Assembly (NCBI GenBank): GCA_017871115.1 | Contig: JAFCIZ010000005.1 | Coordinates: 2,588,501 to 2,652,500 of the forward strand | Origin: Cunninghamella blakesleeana | Taxonomy: Eukaryota > Mucoromycota > Mucoromycetes > Mucorales > Cunninghamellaceae | Direction: 5' to 3' | DNA length: 64,000 bases | Part shown: positions 11,365 through 22,362 of the stretch, piece by piece | Numbering within the stretch: the stretch's first letter is position 1 | Layout of the letters: the number at the start of each line of letters is the position of its first letter | The notes under the pieces: model-generated | Database searches by the model: none | What the model was told of the DNA's origin: nothing | The model's input: the letters and a program-made list of their open reading frames with translations, nothing else | Program-made: the position numbers and the translations under genes

Positions 11365-14079
11365 TTAAGTAATAAATGGATCCTCATCAAAAAGAATACT
11401 TTGAATATCAGGAGGGGTAGAAAGAGAGTTTACCAATTTTGAAGGATTTTGTGTCATTGGTGACGGAATATTATTATCAAACAATGTATTATTTATGGTA
11501 TTGTTATTATTATTTCCTTTATCAGAGAAACAAATGGTATCGTTATTATTTAACGTATGAGGTGGAGATAATGAAGGTGATAAAGAATAGGAAGGTAAAT
11601 CAAAGTCCAAGACTGATAAATTATTTGCTGTTTCAACAATTATCTCAGGCACGTTGTCATCATGTAATTCTGTAATAGATGATATCGGTAGATCATAAGT
11701 ATTACTTGAATTAATGTTATTTGCTGATGTCATATAATTTGAAGTATTGTTTATTACATGCGGATTAGTAGTAGCTGATAAATTATTGTTATGATAACTA
11801 CTGTAATTGTTGTTCACTAGCATCATGTTTATAGGTAAATTCTCTAAAGGATTTAACCATCCTGCACAAGGATCAAAAAAGGAAGCCATAGCCAATTGAT
11901 CTTCTGTTGTAAATTCAAATAACGCTGTAGGTGGATCGATTGATGCAGACGCATCTAAAGAATTATTTATTTTCATTGAAATATTTGATGATAATGATGA
12001 TGGTAATGCCGATGATAAATTATTATTATTTTTATAATTTTCGATTTTTGCTCTGAACATAGCAATTTCTGTCCAATCCTTCCATATATCTTTCTCGACA
12101 ACTTCTTCAACGATGGATAAATAATGCTGTGATAAAACATCTAATGGATCTGATTGTATTTTAAGTAAAAGTATTTCCCAAGATGATTCTAAGAGCGATG
12201 AGATGACCCCTTTAGGTATTAATAAAACCTTTCCATTATTCATTTCATCATTTAAAAGCTCGAGTGTGTTATCTAAAGCTTTGTAAACTAATGGGATAGC
12301 TTGCTGAACCTTTTCCATAATGTTTGGATCGTCGTAGGATACGACAGTGTTGTTAAAAATATCAAAGGATGAATTAGTAAAATTTATTCCTTCTGGTAGA
12401 TCTTTAAAGTTTTTAATAAATATGATGTGCATTTCAAGTAATAAACATGCCGATTCAATTATATAAGTTTGCCGTTTGCTCCATGTATCACGATTATTTT
12501 GAATGAAATCACTGAATTCTTTAAGGACTGCTTTGAATCGAGGTATAAGATCATGTACTTTTGGTACGCCATATATAAGTGGAGGTCCTTTATCAGGTTC
12601 ATTTAGATTATATTTTACATTCGGAAGTTCAATCATTAACTTGGCTATAAACTTGGTAATAACTGTAAGCATATAAAAACTTTCTACCAAGTAATCATAA
12701 TTTTCATTTGATTTTCTATATCCATTATTTATTTCAAATTGATAGGACAGCGATCGTTCGATACTAGGTGATGGTAATTTAGTTTCTAATTGATAGCTCC
12801 CGAGATCTGGAATTTGCCCAACTAAAAGAGATAAAAGTACAAAATATATAAATATATATTAATTAAATTAATGATACAATAATTTTTTTATTTTTACTTT
12901 TATTTGAATCCATTTCACTTATTTTTAAAACTTACGATCAATTGCTCCACGAATAACACAATTAATAGTTAACCAAACAGTTATAGATATTAATTCATTT
13001 TCAAGTTCACTAAATCGCTTTTCATAAGAACCATCCAATATCCCAATTTTTTTACTAATAAGAGTAGCTAAACCTAGGGTAGTAACGCCACGTTTGGGGT
13101 AACCAAAAGTAGATTCAAACAGACCCAATAAAGTAAGTGCTTGGTATTTGGACAAAGTAGCTTCAGATGTAGCTTTGTAGAGTAAAAAATAAGCATAGTC
13201 TAAAAATGGGTTTCTTATCTCGCGATTTACAGCATGCCATGCTCCAACGTGTTCCCCTTCTAATAATCTTGAGAAATAGGTTGCAGTGCCAAAAATAACA
13301 CATAATAATATAGGATCAATGGCTTCAGTCCAATATCCTTGTAAAATCAATGTTTTATTTAAAACTATTGAATGAGGATGAATGGTGAAAAACAACTCAA
13401 TCAATTCTACTGCTTTCTCTGATGATAAACTAGTCATTGGATTTTGTCGCGGAGGTGAAGGTATAGGTTCATTACAAAATTGGGACATCATTTGTTGAAA
13501 AAAATAAGATAAGACAGGTTCGTGGTAAATAAACATTTGTAAAGGTATACTACTCATTTTTGCAGTGAAAGCATTAATGACTTCACCTGTTGACCATGAG
13601 TACAGTTCTAGAATGTTGTACATTTTTATTTCAGGCATATGAGAAATGGCTTTTTTAGCCCGATAAATAGCAACTTGTTGCAATGGATTTTCATAGTTGG
13701 CGAACGTATTAAGAAGTGAATAAAGATTGGTGTTCTTATCATTATTTATAAATTTTGAATCGGTATGAATAGTGTAAACTACATTTTCAAAAATAAACTC
13801 TTTATGTATGCTGTTCATATTATTCGTTTGCTTGGCTCGGTTGAGAACCAGTTTATTGACAACACTATTTTTAGGTGGTCGCCCTACTTGACCCAGTTTA
13901 ACATAAGCACATTGATTTTGAATCCCTCTTTTTTCACATTGCTGACAAAAAGGTTTATTTCCATCACACTTTATTTTTTTTAATCGACAAACTGTACAAC
14001 TATTTTTTTTTTTTGGTTTGATTACTACTAGTTTGTTGTTGTTATCATTACCAGTACTGGTATCATTATTAATTATCAT
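11365..14079 (-). CDS. Zn2Cys6 fungal transcription factor, copy C of tandem trio
   Basis: Predicted nuclear regulator of 866 residues from two exons (14079-12936, 12821-11365), same phase-1 intron as its paralogues. Cluster cysteines 28, 31, 38, 45, 48, 57 (CTVCRLKKIKC, FCQQC), basic IKPKKKNS before, GRPPKNSVVNKLVLNR after. Homology domain with FFTIHPHSIVLNKTLILQGY and TATYFSRLLEGEHVG. Exon 2 continues upstream of its first Met as IGQIPDLGSYQLETKLPSPS and contains FFDPCAGWLNPLENLPINM plus an acidic Ser/Asn-rich tail. Blocks at 11556-11712 and 12473-12558 are base-for-base identical to copy B although flanking codons differ, suggesting recent gene conversion. No catabolic or transporter gene sits with the trio, so its targets cannot be guessed from context. 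Confidence 0.9.
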
Positions 14080-14154
14080 AGCATCTAAACTTATCCTATT
14101 ATTATTTATTTTATTATTTTTGTTATTTCTATTTATAAATTGAATATAAAAAAC

Positions 14155-14170
14155 AATAAAAAGAAATACT
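14155..14170 (-). promoter_or_regulatory. Shared upstream island 1, copy C
   Basis: AATAAAAAGAAATACT (plus-strand reading), identical to 10804-10819; 76 bases before the copy C start. Confidence 0.4.
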
Positions 14171-14238
14171 GTAGCAAGTATATATTAATGTATAAAATAC
14201 TTATATTAAAAAAAATAAGAATGAAGAAAAAGAAATCA

Positions 14239-14250
14239 TTCGCCAAGATT
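14239..14250 (-). promoter_or_regulatory. Shared upstream island 2 (TTCGCCAAGATT), copy C
   Basis: Identical to 10906-10917 and at an almost identical distance from the start codon. The bases around it differ between the copies. Confidence 0.5.
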
Positions 14251-14274
14251 AAAGATTTTTTAATTTTAAAAAAT

Positions 14275-14287
14275 GACTGAGATTTAA
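14275..14287 (-). promoter_or_regulatory. Shared upstream island 3 (GACTGAGATTTAA), copy C
   Basis: Identical to 10947-10959. With island 2 it forms a two-part module about 160-210 bases upstream of both regulator genes. Confidence 0.5.
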
Positions 14288-16482
14288 TTTTTCTTCAAGT
14301 ACCAAATTTTTTAATCTACCACTCCAAAGTATAGATCGCCCAAAAATATAGTTTTTTTATGCATAATAAAATAATTCTTTTTATTTCTCTTCATTTTATA
14401 TCTGTAATCGATTTTTATTTTATTTTTTAAAAAAAGTTATCGAAGACAGAAATAGCAATTACCGTAATGTAAATAAGATTTCAATCATTTTTTTATTTTT
14501 AAAAGGTCAAGAATATTAGTCAAAAAACCATATTTATGCTTAGTACCAATACATCTCCACAGTTAGTATATCGGTTGACTTTTTAAACATCCGAATAACA
14601 TATTTATTTTCTATATATATATCAATTTTTACAGAGATATCTTAAATATAGGTATTAATTCAAAATACGGTATCCAAGATAAGAATAAAATTCAAATTAA
14701 ATTTTATTTATTCCAATAGATAATAAAGAAATAGGTATGAGATTTTAACAAATCAAAATTCTCTCTCTTTATATATATGCCATTCCATATAAAGCAGTCA
14801 TGAAAGTTGGCTAGCTGGTTTGAATATAAAGTTTTAATACGTATTAAGGTCAAAAAAAAAAAAAATCTAGAGATGAATCATATATATAAAAACTGGTATA
14901 GGTATTGTAATAAGTAGCTTTAATTATAACAACAATATTACTAAAGTATAACATACAATCTTTTTCAATTAAAATTTCATATATATAAAAGTGAGTATTG
15001 TTAAAAAAATAGTAATTTTTTTGTAAGTATCTAAGAAATTTTACTTTAAAAAAACAGTATTTTTTTGAAATAATAATCATAATTTATTTCTATATTATAT
15101 TCGGGGAGTCAAGTGAATTTTTTTCAAAAAAAAAAAAAAGTAACGCCATGTTTTTTTAAAAAAAGGGTAAAATAAAATACCAAGCACCCTAAAACACCAA
15201 ATATGAATAAATTATTATTACTTGCATCACATGTAGAAATACGAATTCAATATGAATTATTATTTAAGGATTCGACTACCTTATGATACAACTAACTTTG
15301 GGAGATTAATGAATGTGTAACATATTAAGAGTACAAGAAATAATGATAATGTAGATAAAAAAAATGTCATTTACGTATTATATAAAAAAAAATTGAAAAT
15401 AAAAAAGATAAAATAAAAATTGAACATATAGAATAAATATAATGATGCTAATGGATCATGGTATAAATTATCTCAAGTATATTATACGTAGAGAATTCTC
15501 TTAATTTTTTTATTTTATACAAAATTTCATCATTACTTGGCATGCTTTTATATTGAATCTTAAATTAATTAAATATGGTAAAATTAGATCAAATTCAACC
15601 TTTCAATATATATTTAATAAATGGAAAAAATATAAAAAAATGGAAGTAAAATAAAAAAGAGCATGTTATCAACGATATATATAATATAATATAAATGCTC
15701 TTAAAAAAAATGTATAAAAATGGTAATATTAACCGATTTTTGATTGTTTTGGCTATTTATTACTTTGGTTACACAATTTTTATTTTGTTATATTATTATA
15801 TTATAATTATTTCATTATTAAAAACTTTAGTATTATGATATTCATAATATATATAAAAAGATGAAAAGTAACACAATATAGATAAAATAATAATTATGCA
15901 AAAAAGAGGTTAAACTTCTTGAAGAACTCTTTTCTATATAGAGATCATTTATCCAAATCTAGTTCTATTGAGGTTTTTTTTTTAAAAAAAAACGGTCTAT
16001 ATTTGTATTTATCTTTTTAGTTTATTCATAAAATAAAAAGAATAAGAAAAAAAGAACCAAAAATAGTAAAATAATTCAATTGTATATACCTATGAGTTTA
16101 CATACCTAGTTTTTTTTTTTTTTTATACGTATAAAAAAAATAAAAAAATATATGAATCTAAAACAAAAACAACAGGAACAAAATAGTATTATTTTCGAAT
16201 AATTCTGGTGTAAAATAATATATGCTAGTGTTATTTTATCTTATTATATTTAGCACTAAAATAAATGATACTTAAAAGGAAATATTCAAATTGAATAGTT
16301 ACACTCAATTTTTTATATTTTTAATAATGTAATGATGAATATTATATGTTTATTGTTGAATAGTTAAAATGCCAGTTTTTATAAACCAAGTAAAGAAACT
16401 TTTGATTAAATTAGGATAGGTCAAAAAGGATATTTTTTTTAAAAATCCGCTTAAAATATCCAACACCTTGAAAAAAAAACAG
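14288..16482. other. Gene-poor interval of about 2.2 kb
   Basis: Both strands were read for conserved protein blocks, splice-joinable exons, tRNA and repeats; none was convincing. The sequence is uniformly AT-rich. It contains a T7A7 palindrome at 15151-15164 and a perfect T10A10 palindrome at 15974-15993. It would hold the far-upstream regions of Zn2Cys6 copy C and of the aspartic protease, which are transcribed away from each other. Confidence 0.6.
15974..15993. repeat. Perfect T10A10 palindrome
   Basis: Ten T followed by ten A, the longest of at least eight TnAn palindromes in the window. Could be a poly(dA:dT) nucleosome-excluding or cruciform element; role not shown. Confidence 0.6.
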
Positions 16483-16490
16483 TATAAATA
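16483..16490 (+). promoter_or_regulatory. TATA box of the aspartic protease gene
   Basis: TATAAATA, 77 bases before the start codon, followed by a pyrimidine-rich (CTTTTTCTTTTTTT) likely transcription start region. The clearest TATA box of any gene here, consistent with a strongly or conditionally expressed gene. Confidence 0.7.
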
Positions 16491-16566
16491 GAGTTTATGT
16501 TTTTCATTTTTCTTTTTCTTTTTTTTTCATTATTCTATTCAATAATAAAAACAATCAATTAAAAAT

Positions 16567-17139
16567 ATGAAGATCTCATTCTGCGTTGCTCTTTTAGCTG
16601 CTTCTTTCACTGTCCTTAGTGCTGCACCTACTGAAAAGCACCACAAGTTCCCCTTAACTCGCAATCCAAACTTCAAACCTAATGCCAAACGTGCCATTGC
16701 TAAAGCTAAGGCCAAGTATTTCAAATACACTACTGAAGTCACTGCTGAAGGTAGCACTGGTCAAGTTCCCTTAACTGATGATGGTGGTGATCTTGAATAC
16801 TACGGTACCGTCTCTGTTGGTACACCTCCTCAAGATCTTAAATTAGATTTTGATACTGGTTCTTCTGATCTTTGGTTCGCTTCTACCCTTTGCAGTGGTT
16901 GTAGTGGTTCTCAAACCAAATATGATCCTTCTAAATCTTCTACCTATCAGAAGGAAGGTAAATCATGGCAAATTTCATATGGTGATGGTTCAAATGCTAG
17001 TGGTATCACTGGATTAGACACTGTAACCTTAGGTGGTCTCAGTATCAAAAATCAACGTATTGAGTTGGCTCAAAAGGAATCTTCTCAATTCCAAAATGGT
17101 GCTACCGATGGATTATTAGGTCTTGGTTTCAATACGTAA

Positions 17140-17185
<46 letters not shown>

Positions 17186-17948
17186 TAGAAAAAAGGAAAG
17201 GAAAGAATTAATTATTTAATTATTTATATTATTATTATTATTTAAAAAAAAAATAGTATTTCTACTGTTTCTGGAACAAAAACTCCCGTGGATAATTTAA
17301 TTGAACAAGGATTGATTTCTCAACCTATCTTTGGTGTCTATTTCGGTCACGCAAGCCAATCTGGAGGAGGTAAACTTTTTTAAATATATATATATATATA
17401 AATTTTAAGGTTATGACTTGAATTAATTTTATATTTTTCTATTCTTTTTAATAAAAATACATTTTCCTTATATAGGTGAATATATCTTTGGTGGAATAAA
17501 CAAAGATAAGGTTGGTGGTGAATTCACTACTGTTCCTGTTGATAACTCCCAAGGTTTCTGGGGATTGACTGTTGACGGTGGTAAAGCTGGCAGCAGCTCT
17601 ATTGATCAATTCAACGGTATTGCTGACACCGGTACCACCTTGTTATTATTAACCGATTCTGTCGCTAAGCAAGTAGGTGATGCTTATGGCGCCACTGACA
17701 ATGGGGACGGTACTTATTCAATCTCTTGTGACGCTTCCTCTCTTTCTGATTTAACTTTAACAATCGGCGGTACTGACTTCGTTATTCCTGCTGCTGATCT
17801 TATTTATGATAATGAAGGTGGTAAATGTATCGCTGGTTTTGGTTCCGCTGGTATGGAATTCGCTATTCTCGGTGATGTATTCCTTAAGAATGTTTATACT
17901 GTCTTTGATCAAGGAAATACCCAATTACAATTCGCCAAACTTGCTTAA
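16567..17948 (+). CDS. Secreted aspartic protease (pepsin A1 family, rhizopuspepsin-like)
   Basis: Extracellular acid endopeptidase, 384 residues from three exons (16567-17135, 17257-17369, 17476-17948). Signal peptide MKISFCVALLAASFTVLSA, then a Lys/Arg-rich propeptide to about residue 65 (KRAIAKAKAKYFKY) and the mature enzyme beginning near GSTGQVPLTDDGG. Catalytic motifs: DTGSSDLW (Asp96) and ADTGTT (Asp278); the flap contains ISYGDGS. Later blocks GATDGLLGLGF, IFGVYFG, EYIFGGIN and AILGDVFLKNVYTVFD are typical of the family. Length equals the usual Rhizopus and Mucor enzymes. Codons are richer in C-ending and GGT/GCT choices than neighbouring genes and resemble the ribosomal protein genes at the right end, suggesting high expression. 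Intron 1 starts with a ~39-base TA run. Confidence 0.96.
17141..17179. repeat. (TA)n run in intron 1 of the protease gene
   Basis: About 19 TA units starting four bases inside the 5' splice site. Similar shorter TA runs fill introns of most multi-exon genes in the window. Confidence 0.9.
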
Positions 17949-17958
17949 ACATTTTTCC

Positions 17959-17973
17959 TTTTTTTTAAAAAAA
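17959..17973 (+). terminator. T8A7 palindrome after the protease stop codon
   Basis: Begins 10 bases after the stop codon in a T-rich 3' flank. Candidate 3'-end processing or termination element, by position only. Confidence 0.35.
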
Positions 17974-18216
17974 TGAAAAATAATTATACACACGTATAAT
18001 CAAGTAAAATGTATTTTTATTAAACACTTTAACCTTGTATTTTTAGTGTCTTAAGTTATTATTATTATCAATAAATATATTCTATTTTATCTATTAAATT
18101 TTTCATGTATAAGTTCTTAGTAACAGAAAAACCCGGAATTTCAAATTTATTTTAATTTTTATCAATATTAATTTTTTTTACTTCTCTTTCACTAAAAAAA
18201 AATAAAAAATAAAAAC

Positions 18217-18651
18217 ATGAAACTAAACATTGGAGAAAGGGAAATAAATATATTAATTGATAAAGAATTAGCAACATCTTTAATAATACCATCAGCATTA
18301 ACAATTGTTACTGCAGGTATTCAAAATACAGGATCATCGACAGCAACAGCAGCAGTAACAATCGTTTCATCTGTTTTAACTTATTTAATTAAGAATACAA
18401 CAATTACACCACAAAAAATTTCTGTAAATACTGATTTAGATGGAATATTGAACAATCCAAATGAATATGCTGCATTAGAGAGGTTAGTTATACACGAATT
18501 CGGACTTCAATCTGGCGAACTAAAGCAAAGAAGAAGACAAAAAAGTGTTGAGAGAGGAAAGCCTATAGTGATTTATAATGGTCAGACAAATACAAATGAG
18601 TCTAATTATATTGCAAATGAAATTAAAAAGCATGTAAAAGGCTGGAAATAG
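18217..18651 (+). CDS. Hypothetical protein, 144 residues, one exon
   Basis: Not recognised. The frame opens with MKLNIGEREINILIDKELAT after an A-rich leader. Residues ~20-37 (SLIIPSALTIVTAGIQ) and ~44-58 (AAVTIVSSVLTYLI) are hydrophobic and could form a helical hairpin in a membrane; the second half is charged with a basic patch (KQRRRQKSVERGKP) and ends KKHVKGWK. Amino-acid composition looks protein-like and is not the Phe/Ile/Lys/Asn mixture produced by chance frames in this AT-rich DNA, which is the main support. It lies downstream of the protease on the same strand with its own spacer. Could be a lineage-restricted gene or a relic of a larger one. Confidence 0.55.
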   Translation: MKLNIGEREINILIDKELATSLIIPSALTIVTAGIQNTGSSTATAAVTIVSSVLTYLIKNTTITPQKISVNTDLDGILNNPNEYAALERLVIHEFGLQSGELKQRRRQKSVERGKPIVIYNGQTNTNESNYIANEIKKHVKGWK

Positions 18652-20005
18652 CTCGATTTCAAAAATATATTCGTTCAAACTATTAAAAAAAACACTTCTC
18701 TTTTACTTTTTTTTTTTTTTGTAAAAATTTATATTTTATAAACCTTGCCTTTTTTTTTAATATATATATATATTTAAACAAGAATAGTATAGTAAAATAA
18801 TTAAAATGATAATAGATAATTAGTGTTAGTAATTGATTTAGCTTTCTATTAAATAACAATAGTTTTTTACAAGATAAAAAAAAATACACGCTCTTTTTTA
18901 TTTTTCATTAATAATATTTAGGAAATAGTAATATAATTAATATTAACAACTCGCTCATTTAATAAAATATCTGATTAAAATAAGTGGCTAGAAATTATGG
19001 CATAGGTAATGTGAAGTATGTATATTATTTGTATGTTTAGTCTTATAGTAGTTCAATAAAATCATTATATATTTAAAATCATACTATGTAATTAAAATAG
19101 TAATGGTTATATAGTATTAGCAAGTGATAGATAAAATATAACAACAATAGTTAGTAAACCATTAAAAATAAAGTTTTATAAAACTTGGAAAAGAGCCATA
19201 CATATATCATAGAGATCAATTTTGCATTATTAGATAATAATCGAATATATATGATTGAAAAATCATAATATAATTAAAAATATGACTAAAATATGAACGT
19301 GAAATAAATCGCTATAATGCAAACGTAATTACAACATCCCAAAAAAAAAAAAATTGAATATTCAAAATAAGGAATGTGAGATTCATTTATTTGGAAATAC
19401 AACTGATAAAATTGAAAATTATTAACTGATACGATATATGATACCATGTGATAATAATTCAATGCAATTATACCATCATCAATACCATTATCGTCACTGC
19501 ATCACCACCATCACCATTACCATAAATTAAATATTTATTAAAAGTAGATACATCACTATTAATAACCATAATATAGTTCTATAAAACGCTCAATCATTAT
19601 CATTAAAAAAGGATAAATACCAAGCTTGTTAATGATTAAAACAAAAAAAAAAATAGAAACTGGGTTTAAGATCAGCATATTACTTTAAAATTGAATAAGA
19701 ACACAAGTTACTTAAAATGCTTTACCAACCATTTTGAACTTTAAAAAATAACTGCACTTCATAATATAATATTTTAATACATTTTTTATTGTTCCTTTTT
19801 TTTTAATACTACACTATGGATATAGACTTCTCATCTTTTCATTTTTATAGCACATACTTGATCATTTGAATTACCTATTTAAGTCTCCGCGCATGATCCC
19901 ATATTATAATTACATATTATAATTATCATTCATTTTTTCTCTCTTTTCTTCTTTCTTTTCCTTTCTTCTTTTTTTAACAATCATTATAATATAATACGAA
20001 GTTTC

Positions 20006-20036
<31 letters not shown>

Positions 20037-20057
20037 GTTTACTATATTAACCAAGTA
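18652..20057. other. Gene-poor interval of 1.4 kb
   Basis: AT-rich with no supported gene. A CAT/CAC-rich patch at 19470-19530 and an imperfect ATT repeat at 20010-20035 just before the next start codon are the only compositional features. Confidence 0.6.
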
Positions 20058-21688
20058 ATGGAATTTGAAGAAGTGCATCAATATCTCATACATGGAAAAT
20101 TAAGAAACAAAAACTATGAAGAAAATACAAATTACAACGAAGATACAAGTGATGATGATGACAATAGAACAAAAGCATATCCATCAAAATATCAATATTA
20201 TTATTTAAAAAATAATCCATACATTATAGAAAAACAGCAACAGAATGAAAAACAAAGGAAAAAAGAAAAAGGAAAAAAAGGAAAAACAATATCCAGTAAA
20301 TTTGCTTATGGTGTTCGAAAAATCAAAAATAAATTAGAAGGATTATCAGTATCTTCCATATCAGCCAGTAGCGACAATGATGAATCAAGCTATGCTACAT
20401 CTTCTTCTTCTGATGAACCTGAATTCAACTTTACTCATTTATTTAAAGATCGCAATAAAATAAGACCTATAAATGATATTTATTCACCTATTTTATCTCC
20501 TATACCTAATCGCCCATACAATAAAAAAAACCCTCTTCTCGGATCCTATTTAATAAACAACAATAAGCACAATAATAATGAGTTTGTATCCTCATCATCG
20601 CCACCATTTTTACAAAAATATCATGGGTCAAGATCATCCACATTTTCTAGTACTACCACCACTACATCATCATCCTCATCTAATAATAAGCTAAAAATTA
20701 ATAAGTCATATTATTCCAAACGTGCTAAAATCAAAAGACACTTGAGTTTTTTTTGGCGCCATCAACATCATCATCATTATAAAAATAAATTATTGAAATC
20801 GAATAATAATAATAATAAATTATTGACAGCGGCATCATCGCCTTCTATAAAAATACAAACACATTTATCTAATTTGACATACCCTTTGAACCCATCACAT
20901 GATAATTCACTTCTGGAAAAGGAAATCCCCACTGCTTTAAAAACGTACATATTTATTATTTTTTCATTATAAAAAAAAAGAATGAATAACGAATGTTTAT
21001 TATTTCCAAGTATTAATATTTATTGGTACTATTATAATTATTTTAATTAGAACATCCATTGAATTATTAAACCAAATATCCAATGATATTCAAAGGTTAC
21101 AATGCTTAATAGACATAGAAACTCAATCCGTCGAAGAGCATCAACGAGATATATTATTTTATACAAATCAATTGGAACAGTTAGATCAGGATATTGATTA
21201 TTATTTACACCATAAAATCAAACCAATTGCCATGATATCCGAAAATAACATTATTCCTCGTTTAGAAGAAATACAAGACTGGCATCAACCTTTATTAGCT
21301 CAATTACAACTAGATCATCACCTTATTTTATCTCGATTTGAATCTTTTATGCGTTCTATTTTGTCAAAAAATGCTTTACACTCTTTACAAATTAAAACAG
21401 AAATGGCTTTAAAAAATATTCATCAAATGAATATTCTTAGTTATTGGGGTTTACTCTTTGCATGTAAGAGAGAGAAAAAAGAAAACCAAAAAATAGAAAA
21501 TAGATGCATATAGATTGGTAATTATTGATAAATGATCACTAAAATTGTTTTTTTCTTGTTTTTCTTTAATATATATAGTATTTTTTTTATTATGTATCTT
21601 TATTTATTGGTTTATTTATCATGCTAGCATTTTTCTTTTTTTAATTTGTTTACTACTTTCTATTATGATCATATATTCAGTTCCTTAA
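20058..21688 (+). CDS. Unrecognised coiled-coil protein with C-terminal membrane anchor
   Basis: Function not recognised. Three exons (20058-20944, 21051-21463, 21579-21688) encode 469 residues. Residues 1-290 are low complexity: acidic TSDDDD, lysine-rich EKQRKKEKGKKGK, Ser/Thr runs, histidine and asparagine runs. Residues ~296-430 are predicted helical with heptad-like spacing (LLNQISNDIQRLQCLIDIE, YTNQLEQLDQDIDYYL). The last ~40 residues are strongly hydrophobic (LFFLLCIFIYWFIYH, FLICLLLSIMIIYSV), forming one or two membrane helices at the extreme C-terminus, so a tail-anchored protein facing the cytosol or nucleoplasm is likely. The last exon is my inference from a TATATAG acceptor; without it the frame ends in charged residues shortly after GLLFA. 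Mid-region resembles no family I know. Confidence 0.65.
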
Positions 21689-22362
21689 AAAAAATACTGC
21701 CAACAAATTTAAAAGTTATAATTTTACAAAATATGTCAATCATAACACAAAATTAAATGACTTTATTATACAAGTAACCATTTACGAATATATACCTGAT
21801 AAATGGTATATCGTTATAATTGTTTGTTATATTTATATTTATATTTATATATACACCATTTGGATAACATATCATTATATATCGGTTATATAAAATTATA
21901 CACTTTTTTCTTTCCTTTATATTTCATTTATGTATGTGATTAATAGAATTGCATTTTTATTACTTCAAGTCTAAATGAAAAGAATACAGATCTTTGAAAC
22001 AGAAAATAAATAAATAAATAAATAAAAAGATGGGGAATAAAAAACAAATAATAATAATAATAATAATGGAGAAATAAAAAGAAAAAAGAAATAGTAAATA
22101 AAAAGTATACATGTACATGACAAAACATTAATAGCAAAATATTAATAGTTAAATTATAACAAGCATTAAAAAAAGAAAAAAGGAATCTTATAAGGTATAT
22201 CCTCTGGCACTTTTTGTTCTCTTTTTTTGTCAAAAAAAATCCAAATCATATTAAAATATATACATATTTTTCAATTTCCTTTTTTTAGTTTTGATTTTGG
22301 TTTTTTTTTTTTTTTTTTTTGGCTTTTTTATTTTTTATTTTTATTTTTTTTTTTGATTTGAT
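21689..22362. other. Intergenic between convergent genes
   Basis: AT-rich 3' flanks of the anchored protein (plus) and LRG1 (minus), with an AAT run near 22047 and long T runs at 22300-22355. No gene seen. Confidence 0.7.

Noticed and set aside
14288..16482. Hidden mobile element in the 2.2-kb gap
   Set aside because: No terminal repeats, target-site duplication, or transposase/reverse transcriptase motifs found by eye on either strand.
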